From JAKALD01 sp963817785 (GTDB lineage Bacteria > Pseudomonadota > Gammaproteobacteria > Burkholderiales > SG8-39): a stretch of DNA of 64,000 nt. Location of the stretch: NCBI GenBank assembly GCA_963817785.1, contig CAWFPL010000005.1:175436-239435 (forward strand), written 5' to 3'. Positions 25,100-34,179 of this stretch are shown here, one piece after another. Under the pieces are notes generated by a model. The model was not told the DNA's origin. It did not search any database and saw only the letters and a program-made list of their open reading frames with translations. Positions within the stretch are counted from its first letter, which is position 1, and every line of letters begins with the position of its first letter. The position numbers and the translations under genes are program-made.

Positions 25100-26514
25100 T
25101 GCGTGCAGCGCAGCGCCGCGTAGCGGTTCGCAACGGCGCGGTGGTCGCCTGGGAGGCCGACCGGCATAAAGTTCTCCCGCGCGCCGACGTGGTGATCGAA
25201 GGCGACCGGATCACCGACGTCTGCGCCTCCGCTGCCGGCCGATTCGACGACGAGCTCGACGCAGCAGGCATGCTCGTCGTGCCCGGATTCGTCAACATCC
25301 ACACGCACGCCACTGACACCGCGTTCACACGCGACTACCTCGAGGAGAGCTCTGGGCCAAAGGATTTCGGGAACCTATACCGGATCCTGCCCGCAGTACG
25401 CAACGCCACGCTGGCGGAGGATGCGTGCGCCGGCGCCGCAGCGCTGTTCGTCGAGGCACTGCTCTCGGGGACCACCACCATCGTGGAACTGGGGTACGAC
25501 CGGGAGCTTGCAGGATCGGCCGATCTCGACAATGCGCATGCCGTCGCCGAAATCGCCATCGGAGTGGGCTTGCGCTGTTACACGGCACCGCGGTTCCGGA
25601 AGGGTTACTGGCGCGGGGACGCGAGCGGCAATGTCGCCTATCACGACTATCCAGATCACGGCCGTTCGCGGATGGAAGCGTGCATCCGCTATTGCCGGGA
25701 GGTGGACGGGCGCCACGACGGACGGCTGCGCGCTATGCTCGCACCGGGTCAGGTCGATACCTGCGACGAGGACATGCTGCGCGAGACGCGCAGGGTGGCG
25801 CGCGCAACCGGCCTTCCCATCCAGCTGCACGCCGGACAGTCGCCGACGGAGTTCCGGCGCATCAAGGCCACGCAAGACGTCTCCACCATCCGCTTTCTCG
25901 AGCGCGCCGGGCTGCTGGGCCCGGACCTCATCATCGGCCACGGCATGTTCCTCGCACAGAGCTCCGACGTCGGCATGATCCCCCGCGACGAGCTGGCGGC
26001 ACTGAGCGAATCTGGTACCTCCATCGGCCACCTACCGTGGGTAAAGATGCGCCAGGGCACCTTGCTGAATTCGTATGCGAAGTTTCTCCATGCGGGCGTC
26101 AATGTCGCCCTCGGCACCGACACTCACCCGTTCGACATGATCCACGAGATGCGCATGGCCGCGATCGGCTGCAAGCTCGCCGAACAGAGCCAGCAGGCCA
26201 CGACGGCGATGCAGGCGTTCGAGCTGGCGACCGTCAACGGCGCCCGTGCGCTAAAGCGGAGCGATCTCGGGCGCATCGCTCCCGGCTGCAAGGCGGACCT
26301 GGTGCTCGTCGATCTGGGCAGCCCGCGCGCCGCTGGCTATCAGGACCCGATGAAGTATCTGGTCTACAACGGCGACGGCAACGACGTCCACACCGTGCTC
26401 GTCGACGGACTGGTCGTCGTGCGCGGCGGCAAGCCGCTACACGCCGACGTTCGCGAGATCGTCGCGCGCATGAACGAAGCCAAGAAGCGCGTCGTATCAA
26501 GGTTGCAGCTCTAA
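25099..26514 (+). CDS. amidohydrolase superfamily deaminase/chlorohydrolase-like (AtzB/cytosine deaminase group)
   Basis: This 471-residue metal-dependent amidohydrolase has ligands HTHATD (His68, His70), LHAGQSP, IGHGMFL and GTDTHPFD, the order seen in AtzA/AtzB/TrzN, guanine and cytosine deaminases. Such enzymes remove amino groups or other leaving groups from N-heterocycles. It overlaps the M20 gene and ends unit 3. The substrate is unknown, but a heterocyclic amine fits the context. Confidence 0.9.
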   Translation: MRAAQRRVAVRNGAVVAWEADRHKVLPRADVVIEGDRITDVCASAAGRFDDELDAAGMLVVPGFVNIHTHATDTAFTRDYLEESSGPKDFGNLYRILPAVRNATLAEDACAGAAALFVEALLSGTTTIVELGYDRELAGSADLDNAHAVAEIAIGVGLRCYTAPRFRKGYWRGDASGNVAYHDYPDHGRSRMEACIRYCREVDGRHDGRLRAMLAPGQVDTCDEDMLRETRRVARATGLPIQLHAGQSPTEFRRIKATQDVSTIRFLERAGLLGPDLIIGHGMFLAQSSDVGMIPRDELAALSESGTSIGHLPWVKMRQGTLLNSYAKFLHAGVNVALGTDTHPFDMIHEMRMAAIGCKLAEQSQQATTAMQAFELATVNGARALKRSDLGRIAPGCKADLVLVDLGSPRAAGYQDPMKYLVYNGDGNDVHTVLVDGLVVVRGGKPLHADVREIVARMNEAKKRVVSRLQL

Positions 26515-26654
26515 GGCGACAGCGGAACCGCGTCTTGCGCATGGCGCGCCGCGAGGCAGTCGGTTGCCCCTTTTCGCTTCTCTGCCGCGCATGCTCTTCC
26601 CCTCCGTCTTACGCCCGGCTTGGGACACGCCTTCTAGGACATGACAGGATTTTG

Positions 26655-26684
26655 TTGAGCCGGAACCGCCAAATGGGGGACAAT
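26655..26684 (+). promoter_or_regulatory. candidate sigma-70 promoter of the flavoprotein gene
   Basis: TTGAGC and GACAAT are 18 nt apart, each with 4 of 6 consensus matches, ending about 32 nt before the GTG start. The remaining spacer (26515-26654) shows no gene. Confidence 0.4.
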
Positions 26685-26716
26685 GGGACGTTCTTGAACG
26701 GCTGTTCTAAAACTTC

Positions 26717-29700
26717 GTGGACGCGACCTCCCCCGCCTTGCGCCTCGCCTACGACCTTTCATTCGCCGATCTCTACCAGCGCGAGGGGCTGGTGCGCCTG
26801 GATGCGGCGTTCCTGGCGTTCGCCGGAGAAACAGACGCCGCCCTGCGCCAGAGACTGGAAACGGCGCGCGCCGCGCCGGACGGCATCGCCGTCAAGGACG
26901 AGTCCGAACTGCTGATTGAGCTCGCGCCGCATCTGGACGATTTCATCGCCCGCCTGTTCGGCATCGAGGCGGAGGTCCAGGTGCTTGCCGCCCGGCACCA
27001 TGAGCTCGCCCCGCTCTATTCCGTAAAGCGCCTGTTCGTGCAGCGCCGCGCGCTGCACAAGGTGAAACCCGACGAGGCCGCAGCCGTCGACGGCGACGCA
27101 GCGGAGCGGCGGCTCGGCGAGCTGTTCGGCGAGCCGTTCGGCGAACTCGCCTTCGCGCGCCACGTCACCGCCTGGCAAAAGGACGAGGCCGCGCACGCCG
27201 CAGCGCTCGAGCTTGCCGCGCGTTACGCCGCGTGGGCGACGACCACCGCACGAGGCCAGAGCAAACACCGCGCCGGGGTGCTGTTCAAGGCGCCGAACAA
27301 GCTCGACTTCACGCGCCTGGTGCCCGTAGCCACCGACACGTCGCGCGGCTACACACGCCACACCTTCGAGCACCTGCGCCATCGAGACGGTTTCGCGCTC
27401 ACCGACCGGGGCACGGACCTCGTCGGCGCGCTCGACCAGGCGAACTACTGCATCTGGTGTCACGAGCAGGGCAAGGATTCCTGCTCCAAGGGGCTGCGCG
27501 AGAAGCCGCCCGCCGACGGCTTCAGGAAGACCGTGTTCGGGGTCACGCTGGCCGGCTGCCCGCTCGAGGAGAAGATCTCCGAGTTCCAGCTGGTGAAGAC
27601 GCGCGGCCAGCCCCTGGCAGCGCTGGCCATGATCGCGGTGGACAACGCCATGGTGGCCGCGACGGGCCACCGCATCTGCAACGACTGCATGAAGTCCTGC
27701 ATCTACCAGAAGCAGGAACCGGTCAATATCCCGCAGGTCGAGACCCGCGCGCTCAAGGACGTGCTCGAGCTGCCGTGGGGCTTCGAGATCTATTCGCTGC
27801 TCACGCGCTGGAACCCGCTCGATCTGCGCCGCCCCTATCCCAAGGCGGCGAGCGGCAAGCGGGTGCTGGTCGTCGGTCTGGGCCCGGCCGGCTTCACCGT
27901 CGCGCATCACCTGATGAACGACGGCCATACGGTGGTCGGCATCGACGGGCTGAAAATCGAGCCGCTCGACCCCGCGCTGTCCGGGGTCGACGCGCTCGGC
28001 GCGCGCCGGCCGTTCCGTCCGGTGCGCGACGTAGGCGAAATCTATGAAGCGCTCGACGAGCGCGTCATGGCGGGCTTCGGCGGCGTCGCGGAATACGGCA
28101 TCACGGTGCGCTGGAACAAGAACTTCCTCAAGCTGATCCGGCTGCTGCTCGAGCGGCGCAGCCAGTTCGCCATGTTCGGCGGCGTGCGTTTCGGCGGCAC
28201 CCTCAACCTCGGGGGCGCGCTCGCAATGGGCTTCGATCACGTCGTGCTCGCCGCCGGCGCCGGGCGCCCGACGCTGCTCGAGGTTCCCAACGGCCTGGCG
28301 CGCGGCGTGCGCGCGGCGTCCGATTTCCTCATGGCGCTGCAGCTCACCGGGGCCGCGCGCCGCGACTCCATCGCCAATCTGCAGATCCGCCTTCCGGTCG
28401 TGGTCATCGGCGGCGGACTGACAGCGATCGACACTGCGACCGAGTCGCTCGCCTACTACGTGGTGCAAGTGGAGAAATTCGTCGCGCGCTACGAGCAGCT
28501 GTGCATCGAGCGAGGCGAAGCGGCGGTGCGTGCGCCCTGGAACCCGGAGGAAGCGGGGATCGCAGACGAGTTCCTCGGCCACGCGCGCGCCATTCGTGCC
28601 GAGCGCGCGCAGGCGGCGGCAGAGAACCGGGAGCCGCGCCTGGTGCCGCTGCTGCAAGCCTGGGGCGGCGTCACCATCGCCTACCGCCGGCGGCTGGTGG
28701 ATTCGCCCTCCTACACGCTCAACCACGAGGAGGTCGAAAAGGCGCTCGAGGAGGGTATCGGCTTCGCCGAGGGTCTGTCCCCGGTGCGCGTCGAAGTCGA
28801 CAAGCACGGTCATGCCTGCGCAGTGCGCTTTGCGCAGCAAGGCGGCAGCGAAGTCGAGCTGGCCGCGCGCTCGGTGCTGGTCGCGGCCGGCACCCAGCCG
28901 AACACGGTGCTCGGCCGCGAAGACCCGCAGCATTTCAGGCTGGACGGCAAGTATTTTCAGGCCTGCGATGCGGAGGGCCGCCCGGTGAAGCCCGAGCGCG
29001 CCATCTCAAAGCCCAAGCGCGCCGACGTGCTCATGTGGCGCAGCGCGGACGGCCGCTTCGCGAGCTACTTCGGCGATCTGCACCCCTCCTATTTCGGCAA
29101 CGTGGTCAAGGCGATGGGCGGCGCCAAGCAGGGCTACCCGCTGGTGAGCGCCGTGCTCGCCAAGGTGAAGCCGGCATCGCCGCTCGACGACGCAGCGTTC
29201 CTCGGCGCGCTCAACCGCGAATTGCGCGCGGTCGTGCACGAGGTGCGCCGGCTGGCGCCGAACATCGTGGAAGTCGTGGTCCGTGCGCCGCTCGCGGCGC
29301 GCTCCTTCCAGCCGGGCCAGTTCTACCGGCTGCAGAACTTCGAAACCCTGGCCGGCAAAGTCGACGGCACCACCTTCGCCATGGAGGGCCTGGCGCTCAC
29401 CGGTGCCTGGGTGGACAAGGAACAGGGCTTGCTCTCGACCATCATTCTCGAAATGGGCGGCTCGTCGGACTTGTGCGCCCACCTCAAGCCCGGCGAGCCG
29501 GTGATCCTGATGGGCCCGACCGGCACGCCGACCGAGATCCCGCGGGGCGAGACGGTGGTGCTTGCTGGCGGCGGCCTGGGCAACGCAGTCCTGTTCTCGA
29601 TCGGCCAGGCGCTGCGCGCGGCAGGCTCCCGCGTGCTGTACTTTGCCGGCTATCGCAAGCTCAGCGACCGCTACAAGGTCGAGGAGATCGAGAAGGCGGC

Positions 29701-30208
29701 CGACGCCGTGGTCTGGTGCAGCGACGAAGCGCCCGGTTTCAGGCCCGGGCGCGCGCAGGATCGCTCCTTCGTCGGCAACATCGTCGATGCGATGCGCGCC
29801 TATGCCGATGGCGAGCTCGGGGAGCAACCGATCTCCTTCGCCGACTGCGACCGCCTGGTGGCCATCGGCTCGGATCGCATGATGGCCGCCGTGGCGCGTG
29901 CGCGTCACGGCGTGCTCAAGGCGCATCTCAAGCCGGACCACCTCGGCATCGGTTCGATCAATTCGCCGATGCAGTGCATGATGAAGGAAGTCTGCGCGCA
30001 GTGCCTGCAGGCGCACGTCGATCCTGTCAGCGGCGACAGGACCTACGTCTTCTCCTGCTTCAACCAGGACCAGTTGCTCGACCGCGTCGACTTCGGTGTG
30101 CTCGACCAGCGCCTGCGGCAAAACGGCGTGCAGGAAAAGCTCACGGCACAGTGGATCGACCGCTGCCTGCGCAAGCTCAAGCTGCGCCCCGAACGCCTGG
30201 CGGCGTAG
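26717..30208 (+). CDS. large fused iron-sulfur flavoprotein (GltD-like plus PyrK/FNR-like reductase)
   Basis: The 1163-residue fusion starts with a region of unknown function (1-250). It then has a GltD-like iron-sulfur part with CIWCHEQGKDSC and CNDCMKSC, an FAD fold (VLVVGLGPAGFTVA near residue 381) and a second nucleotide fold (VVVIGGGLTAIDTATE near 560). From about 840 comes an FNR/dihydroorotate-dehydrogenase electron-transfer module ending in a cysteine cluster (CMMKEVCAQC, residue about 1090). It probably moves electrons between NAD(P)H and an unknown acceptor. Similar giant proteins occur in betaproteobacteria without known substrate. GTG 26717 has no clear ribosome site. Confidence 0.85.
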   Translation: MDATSPALRLAYDLSFADLYQREGLVRLDAAFLAFAGETDAALRQRLETARAAPDGIAVKDESELLIELAPHLDDFIARLFGIEAEVQVLAARHHELAPLYSVKRLFVQRRALHKVKPDEAAAVDGDAAERRLGELFGEPFGELAFARHVTAWQKDEAAHAAALELAARYAAWATTTARGQSKHRAGVLFKAPNKLDFTRLVPVATDTSRGYTRHTFEHLRHRDGFALTDRGTDLVGALDQANYCIWCHEQGKDSCSKGLREKPPADGFRKTVFGVTLAGCPLEEKISEFQLVKTRGQPLAALAMIAVDNAMVAATGHRICNDCMKSCIYQKQEPVNIPQVETRALKDVLELPWGFEIYSLLTRWNPLDLRRPYPKAASGKRVLVVGLGPAGFTVAHHLMNDGHTVVGIDGLKIEPLDPALSGVDALGARRPFRPVRDVGEIYEALDERVMAGFGGVAEYGITVRWNKNFLKLIRLLLERRSQFAMFGGVRFGGTLNLGGALAMGFDHVVLAAGAGRPTLLEVPNGLARGVRAASDFLMALQLTGAARRDSIANLQIRLPVVVIGGGLTAIDTATESLAYYVVQVEKFVARYEQLCIERGEAAVRAPWNPEEAGIADEFLGHARAIRAERAQAAAENREPRLVPLLQAWGGVTIAYRRRLVDSPSYTLNHEEVEKALEEGIGFAEGLSPVRVEVDKHGHACAVRFAQQGGSEVELAARSVLVAAGTQPNTVLGREDPQHFRLDGKYFQACDAEGRPVKPERAISKPKRADVLMWRSADGRFASYFGDLHPSYFGNVVKAMGGAKQGYPLVSAVLAKVKPASPLDDAAFLGALNRELRAVVHEVRRLAPNIVEVVVRAPLAARSFQPGQFYRLQNFETLAGKVDGTTFAMEGLALTGAWVDKEQGLLSTIILEMGGSSDLCAHLKPGEPVILMGPTGTPTEIPRGETVVLAGGGLGNAVLFSIGQALRAAGSRVLYFAGYRKLSDRYKVEEIEKAADAVVWCSDEAPGFRPGRAQDRSFVGNIVDAMRAYADGELGEQPISFADCDRLVAIGSDRMMAAVARARHGVLKAHLKPDHLGIGSINSPMQCMMKEVCAQCLQAHVDPVSGDRTYVFSCFNQDQLLDRVDFGVLDQRLRQNGVQEKLTAQWIDRCLRKLKLRPERLAA

Positions 30209-30269
30209 CGCTACCGCGGCTCGGGATTGCGCTAAGATTCCGGTCCCCACCGCCCCACTGGAGATTTCG

Positions 30270-31457
30270 ATGAAGTTCAGGCAACTGGCCGTCGCGCTGT
30301 CGCTCGCCGCGCTCACGGCCGCCAACGTGCACGCCCAGCCGATCAAGGTCGGCGAGCTGAACAGCTACAAGGTGTTTCCGGCGTTCCTCGATCCGTACAA
30401 GAAGGGCTGGCAGCTCGCCCTGGAGGAGATCAATGCGCACGGCGGAGTGCTGGGGCGCAAACTCGAGGTCGTCTCGCGCGATGACGGCGGCAACCCGGGG
30501 TCCGCGGTGCGCGTCGCCGAAGAGCTGATTACGCGCGATCGCGTCGCCCTGCTGATGGGCGAGTTCGCCTCGAACATCGGCCTCGCGGTGTCCGATCTCG
30601 CCAACCGCAGGAAGACGGTGTTCGTGGCCGGCGAGCCGCTCACCGACAAGCTGGTATGGCAGGACGGCAACCCCTACACCTTCCGCCTGCGCCCATCGAC
30701 CTACACGCAGGTGGCCATGCTGGTTCCGGAAGCGGTCAAGCTGCACAAGAAGCGCTGGGCGCTCGTCTATCCGGACTACGAGTACGGTCAGTCGGCCGCC
30801 GAGTCGTTCAAAAAGCTGCTGTCGAAGGCGCAGCCGGGCGTGGAATTCGTTGCCGAGCAGGCAGCGCCGCTCGGCAAGATCGATGCCGGCTCGGTCGCGC
30901 AGGCTCTCGCGGATGCCAAGCCGGACGCCATCTTCTCCGCGCTGTTCGCCACCGACCTGCAGAAGTTCGTGCGCGCGGGCGAGGTGCGCGGGCTATTCAA
31001 AGGGAAAGCCGTGTTCGATCTGCTCGGCGGCGAACCCGAGTACCTCGATCCGCTCGGGGACGAGACCCCAGTGGGCTGGTGGGTCACCGGCTATCCGTGG
31101 AACCAGATCCACACCCCCGAGCACGACAAGTTCCTGCACGCCTACGAGAAGCGCTGGAAGGATTACCCGCGGCTCGGCTCGGTGGTCGGCTATACGATCA
31201 TGTACACGGTCGCCGACGCGATCCGGAAGGCCGGCTCCACCGACAGCGACAAGCTGATCGCGGCGCTGGAGGGCCTGAAGATGCAAACTCCGTTCGGACC
31301 CATCGTGTACCGCGCCGTCGACCACCAGTCGACCATGGGCGCGTACGTCGGCCAGCTGGCGAAGAAGGACGGCAAGGGCGTGATGGTGAACTGGCATTTC
31401 GCCAATGGCGCGGATTACCTGCCCTCCACCGCGGAAGCCCGCAAGCTGCGCAAGTGA
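30270..31457 (+). CDS. Liv-type ABC transporter substrate-binding protein
   Basis: This 395-residue periplasmic binding protein belongs to the branched-chain amino acid/urea/amide (LivK/UrtA) family. The signal peptide (LAVALSLAALTAANVHAQ) is followed by IKVGELNSYKVFPAFL, GWQLALEEINAHGGVLGRK and a receptor ligand-binding fold. GGAG lies 6 nt before the ATG. It starts a complete importer with the next three genes. The ligand is unknown; short-chain amides or amino acids are typical. Confidence 0.93.
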   Translation: MKFRQLAVALSLAALTAANVHAQPIKVGELNSYKVFPAFLDPYKKGWQLALEEINAHGGVLGRKLEVVSRDDGGNPGSAVRVAEELITRDRVALLMGEFASNIGLAVSDLANRRKTVFVAGEPLTDKLVWQDGNPYTFRLRPSTYTQVAMLVPEAVKLHKKRWALVYPDYEYGQSAAESFKKLLSKAQPGVEFVAEQAAPLGKIDAGSVAQALADAKPDAIFSALFATDLQKFVRAGEVRGLFKGKAVFDLLGGEPEYLDPLGDETPVGWWVTGYPWNQIHTPEHDKFLHAYEKRWKDYPRLGSVVGYTIMYTVADAIRKAGSTDSDKLIAALEGLKMQTPFGPIVYRAVDHQSTMGAYVGQLAKKDGKGVMVNWHFANGADYLPSTAEARKLRK

Positions 31458-31484
31458 TGGTGTCGCGAAGCAACTAAGCGCCCT

Positions 31485-31510
31485 CGCCGGGCACGCCCCG
31501 GCGGGGTTTT
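31485..31510 (+). terminator. intercistronic hairpin between binding protein and permease
   Basis: CGCCGGG (31485-31491) pairs perfectly with CCCGGCG (31497-31503) over a 5-nt loop and is followed by GGGTTTT. It resembles a weak intrinsic terminator and may keep binding-protein mRNA in excess over the permease part. Confidence 0.6.
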
Positions 31511-31531
31511 CCGGCGCCACTCGGCTCGCAC

Positions 31532-33415
31532 TTGTCCGCCTCGGCAGCCCTCCTCCAGCTCCTGAACGGCCTGGCGAGCGCCAACTCGCTGTTCCTGGTC
31601 GCGGCGGGGCTGTCGCTGATTTTCGGCGTCACGCGCACCGTCAATTTCGCGCACGGCTCGCTCTACATGCTGGGCATGTATTGCGCCGTGTCGTTGTATC
31701 CGCGGCTCGGCGGCGGGGCACTCGGCTTCTGGGGCAGCGTGCTGCTCGCCGGCGCAATCGTCGCCCTCGCCGGCGCGGCCATCGAGATCCTGGTCCTGCG
31801 CCGGACCTATGCCGCGGCGGACCTGCTGCAGCTCCTGGCCACCTTCGCGCTGGTGCTGATCATCGGCGACTTCACGCTGTGGGCATGGGGGCCGGAGGAC
31901 CTGCTCGGACCGCGCGTGCCCGGGCTCGCCGGCGCGGTGACGATCCTCGGGCGCGAGTTCCCGCAATACGACCTGTTCCTGATCGCGTTCGGACCGCTGG
32001 TCTTGCTCGCGCTGTGGCTGCTCCTCACCCGCACCCGCTGGGGCACGCTGGTGCGCGCCGCGACCCAGGATCGCGAAATGGCCGGCGCGCTCGGCGTCAA
32101 CCAGAAATGGTTGTTCACCGGCGTTTTCGCGCTCGGCGCATTCCTCGCCGGCATCGGCGGCGCGCTCGAAATCCCGCGCGCGCCTGCCAGCCTGGGGGTC
32201 GACCTGTCGGTGATTGCCGACGCGTTCGTGGTGGTCGTCGTCGGCGGGCTGGGCTCGATCCCGGGCGCGTTCCTCGCGGCGCTGCTCATCTCCGAGATCA
32301 AGGCGTTGTGCATCGGCCTGGGCGACGTGACGCTACTCGGGACCGTGTTCTCGCTCTCCAAGCTGACCCTGGCCATCGAGTTCATCGTGATGGCGGTGGT
32401 TCTGGTGCTGCGCCCGTGGGGTTTGCTCGGGCGCCCCGCGCCGCCTGCGCGCAGCGCGGCCGCGCTCGAGCCGCCCCTCCGCCTGCCGTCGAGGCGCGCG
32501 CTCTACACCCTCGCCGCGCTCGTTGCCGCGCTCGCGCTGGTGCCGCTGCTGGCGGGCGACTACACGCTGGTGCTGCTCACGGACATCCTGGTGTTCGCAC
32601 TGTTCGCCGTCAGCCTGCACTTCATCATGGGGCCGGGCGGGCTGCATTCCTTCGGCCACGCCGCCTATTTCGGCCTGGGCGCCTACGCCGCCGGACTGCT
32701 GCTGCTCAAAGCGCACCTGCCGATGGAGATCGTGCTGCTGCTCGCGCCCGTGTGCGGCGCGCTGGGCGCACTGGTATTCGGCTGGTTTTGCGTGCGCCTG
32801 TCGGGCGTGTACCTGGCGATGCTCACGCTCGCCTTCGCGCAAATCGCGTGGTCGATCGTGTTCCAGTGGGACGCGCTCACCGGCGGCTCGAACGGCCTGG
32901 TGGGCGTCTGGCCGGCGCCTTGGCTGTCCTCGCAGACCGCCTATTACTACCTCACGCTCGCGGCGTGCGCTGCGGGAATCGCGCTGCTGTGGCGGGTGCT
33001 CTACTCGCCCTACGGTTACGCCCTGCGCGCCGCGCGCGACTCCCCCGTGCGCGCCGAAGCGATCGGCATCGACGTGCGCGCACACCAGTGGACGGCGTTC
33101 ACGCTTGCCGGGCTGTTCGCCGGCCTGGGGGGCGCGCTGTACGCCTTCGCCAAAGGATCGATCGCGCCCGAGGCGCTTGCCGTGCCGCGCTCGGTGGACG
33201 GCCTGGTGATGGTGCTGCTCGGCGGCCTGAACACCTTGAGCGGCCCGATCTGGGGCGCCGCGCTGTTCACCTGGCTTCAGGACACCCTGGCGCGCGAGGT
33301 CAACTACTGGCGCGCCGTGATCGGCGCGGTGATCCTCGTTCTGGTGCTGGCGTTCCCGCAGGGCGTGGCCGGCTTCATGCGCGCACGCCTGGCACGACTA
33401 GAGGACGACGCGTGA
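31532..33415 (+). CDS. fused LivH-LivM branched-chain-type ABC permease
   Basis: The 627-residue protein joins both permease subunits in one chain. LivH-like residues 1-290 carry FGVTRTVNFAHGSLYMLG and the IPGAFLAALLISEIK loop. LivM-like residues from about 310 carry GPGGLHSFGHAAYFGLGAYA, the GVYLAMLTLAFAQI segment and the cytoplasmic loop RAARDSPVRAEAIGID. More than a dozen membrane segments are visible. The start is a TTG without a strong ribosome site. It overlaps livG by 4 nt. Confidence 0.93.
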   Translation: MSASAALLQLLNGLASANSLFLVAAGLSLIFGVTRTVNFAHGSLYMLGMYCAVSLYPRLGGGALGFWGSVLLAGAIVALAGAAIEILVLRRTYAAADLLQLLATFALVLIIGDFTLWAWGPEDLLGPRVPGLAGAVTILGREFPQYDLFLIAFGPLVLLALWLLLTRTRWGTLVRAATQDREMAGALGVNQKWLFTGVFALGAFLAGIGGALEIPRAPASLGVDLSVIADAFVVVVVGGLGSIPGAFLAALLISEIKALCIGLGDVTLLGTVFSLSKLTLAIEFIVMAVVLVLRPWGLLGRPAPPARSAAALEPPLRLPSRRALYTLAALVAALALVPLLAGDYTLVLLTDILVFALFAVSLHFIMGPGGLHSFGHAAYFGLGAYAAGLLLLKAHLPMEIVLLLAPVCGALGALVFGWFCVRLSGVYLAMLTLAFAQIAWSIVFQWDALTGGSNGLVGVWPAPWLSSQTAYYYLTLAACAAGIALLWRVLYSPYGYALRAARDSPVRAEAIGIDVRAHQWTAFTLAGLFAGLGGALYAFAKGSIAPEALAVPRSVDGLVMVLLGGLNTLSGPIWGAALFTWLQDTLAREVNYWRAVIGAVILVLVLAFPQGVAGFMRARLARLEDDA

Positions 33416-34179
33416 GCCTACTCGCGGTGCGCCACCTGAGAAAGGCGTATGGCGCCGTGCAGGCGCTCGCGGACGTCTCCTTCGCGCTGGCGGCGGGCGA
33501 ATCGCTGGCGATGATCGGACCCAACGGCGCCGGCAAGAGCACCTGCTTCAACATTCTGAACGGTCAGATCGGGCCCGATGCAGGGACCATCGAGCTCGAC
33601 GGCCGCAGCCTCGTCGGCCTCAAGCCGCATCGGATCTGGCGCCTGGGAGTGGGCCGCACCTTCCAGATCGCCGCCACCTTCGGCTCCATGACGGTGCGCG
33701 AGAACGTGCAGCTGGCGCTGCTCTCCCACCACCGGCGCCTGGCATCGCTGTTCTCGCTCGCGACGCGCGCTTACCGCGACCAGGCCGATACCCTGCTCGC
33801 ACGCGTCGGGATGCTCGAGCAGGCGCAGCGACCGTGCGCCGTGCTGGCGTACGGCGACCTCAAGCGGGTCGAGCTGGCCGTTGCGCTCGCCAACCAGCCG
33901 CGGCTGCTGCTCATGGACGAGCCGACCGCCGGCATGGCCCCGGCCGAGCGCGGGGAGCTGATGCGACTCGTCACCGACCTGGCGCACACGTCGGGCATCG
34001 GCGTGTTGTTCACCGAGCACGACATGGACGTGGTATTCAGGCACGCCGACCGGGTGATCGTGCTTGCCGGCGGTGCGCTCATTGCCCAAGGCCCGCCGCA
34101 GGACGTGCGCGCGGACCCGCGGGTCCGCGCGGTCTACCTGGGCGACGCTCCCGAATCGGACGGACAGGCGCATGCTTGA
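33412..34179 (+). CDS. Liv-type ABC transporter ATPase LivG-like
   Basis: This 255-residue ATPase has Walker A GPNGAGKS, the LivG-specific GVGRTFQIAATFGSMTVREN segment, a signature-like VLAYGDLKRVELAVALA and Walker B LLMDEPTAGM. The usual LSGGQ is replaced by LAYGD, which is common in LivG proteins. The GTG start overlaps the permease stop (GTGA), with GAGGACG as ribosome site. Confidence 0.94.
   Translation: MSLLAVRHLRKAYGAVQALADVSFALAAGESLAMIGPNGAGKSTCFNILNGQIGPDAGTIELDGRSLVGLKPHRIWRLGVGRTFQIAATFGSMTVRENVQLALLSHHRRLASLFSLATRAYRDQADTLLARVGMLEQAQRPCAVLAYGDLKRVELAVALANQPRLLLMDEPTAGMAPAERGELMRLVTDLAHTSGIGVLFTEHDMDVVFRHADRVIVLAGGALIAQGPPQDVRADPRVRAVYLGDAPESDGQAHA

Noticed and set aside
26759..28933. 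Minus-strand frame of 724 codons opposite the flavoprotein gene
   Set aside because: The plus strand carries clear FAD and iron-sulfur motifs; the antisense frame is a GC-skew artefact.
28501..30273. Plus-strand frame of 590 codons overlapping the flavoprotein gene
   Set aside because: It lies in another phase within the recognised gene and has an Arg/Ala-rich random composition.
31405..33400. N-terminal two thirds of a 924-codon frame ending with LivG
   Set aside because: Only the part from 33412 is LivG; the upstream part overlaps the fused permease in another phase.
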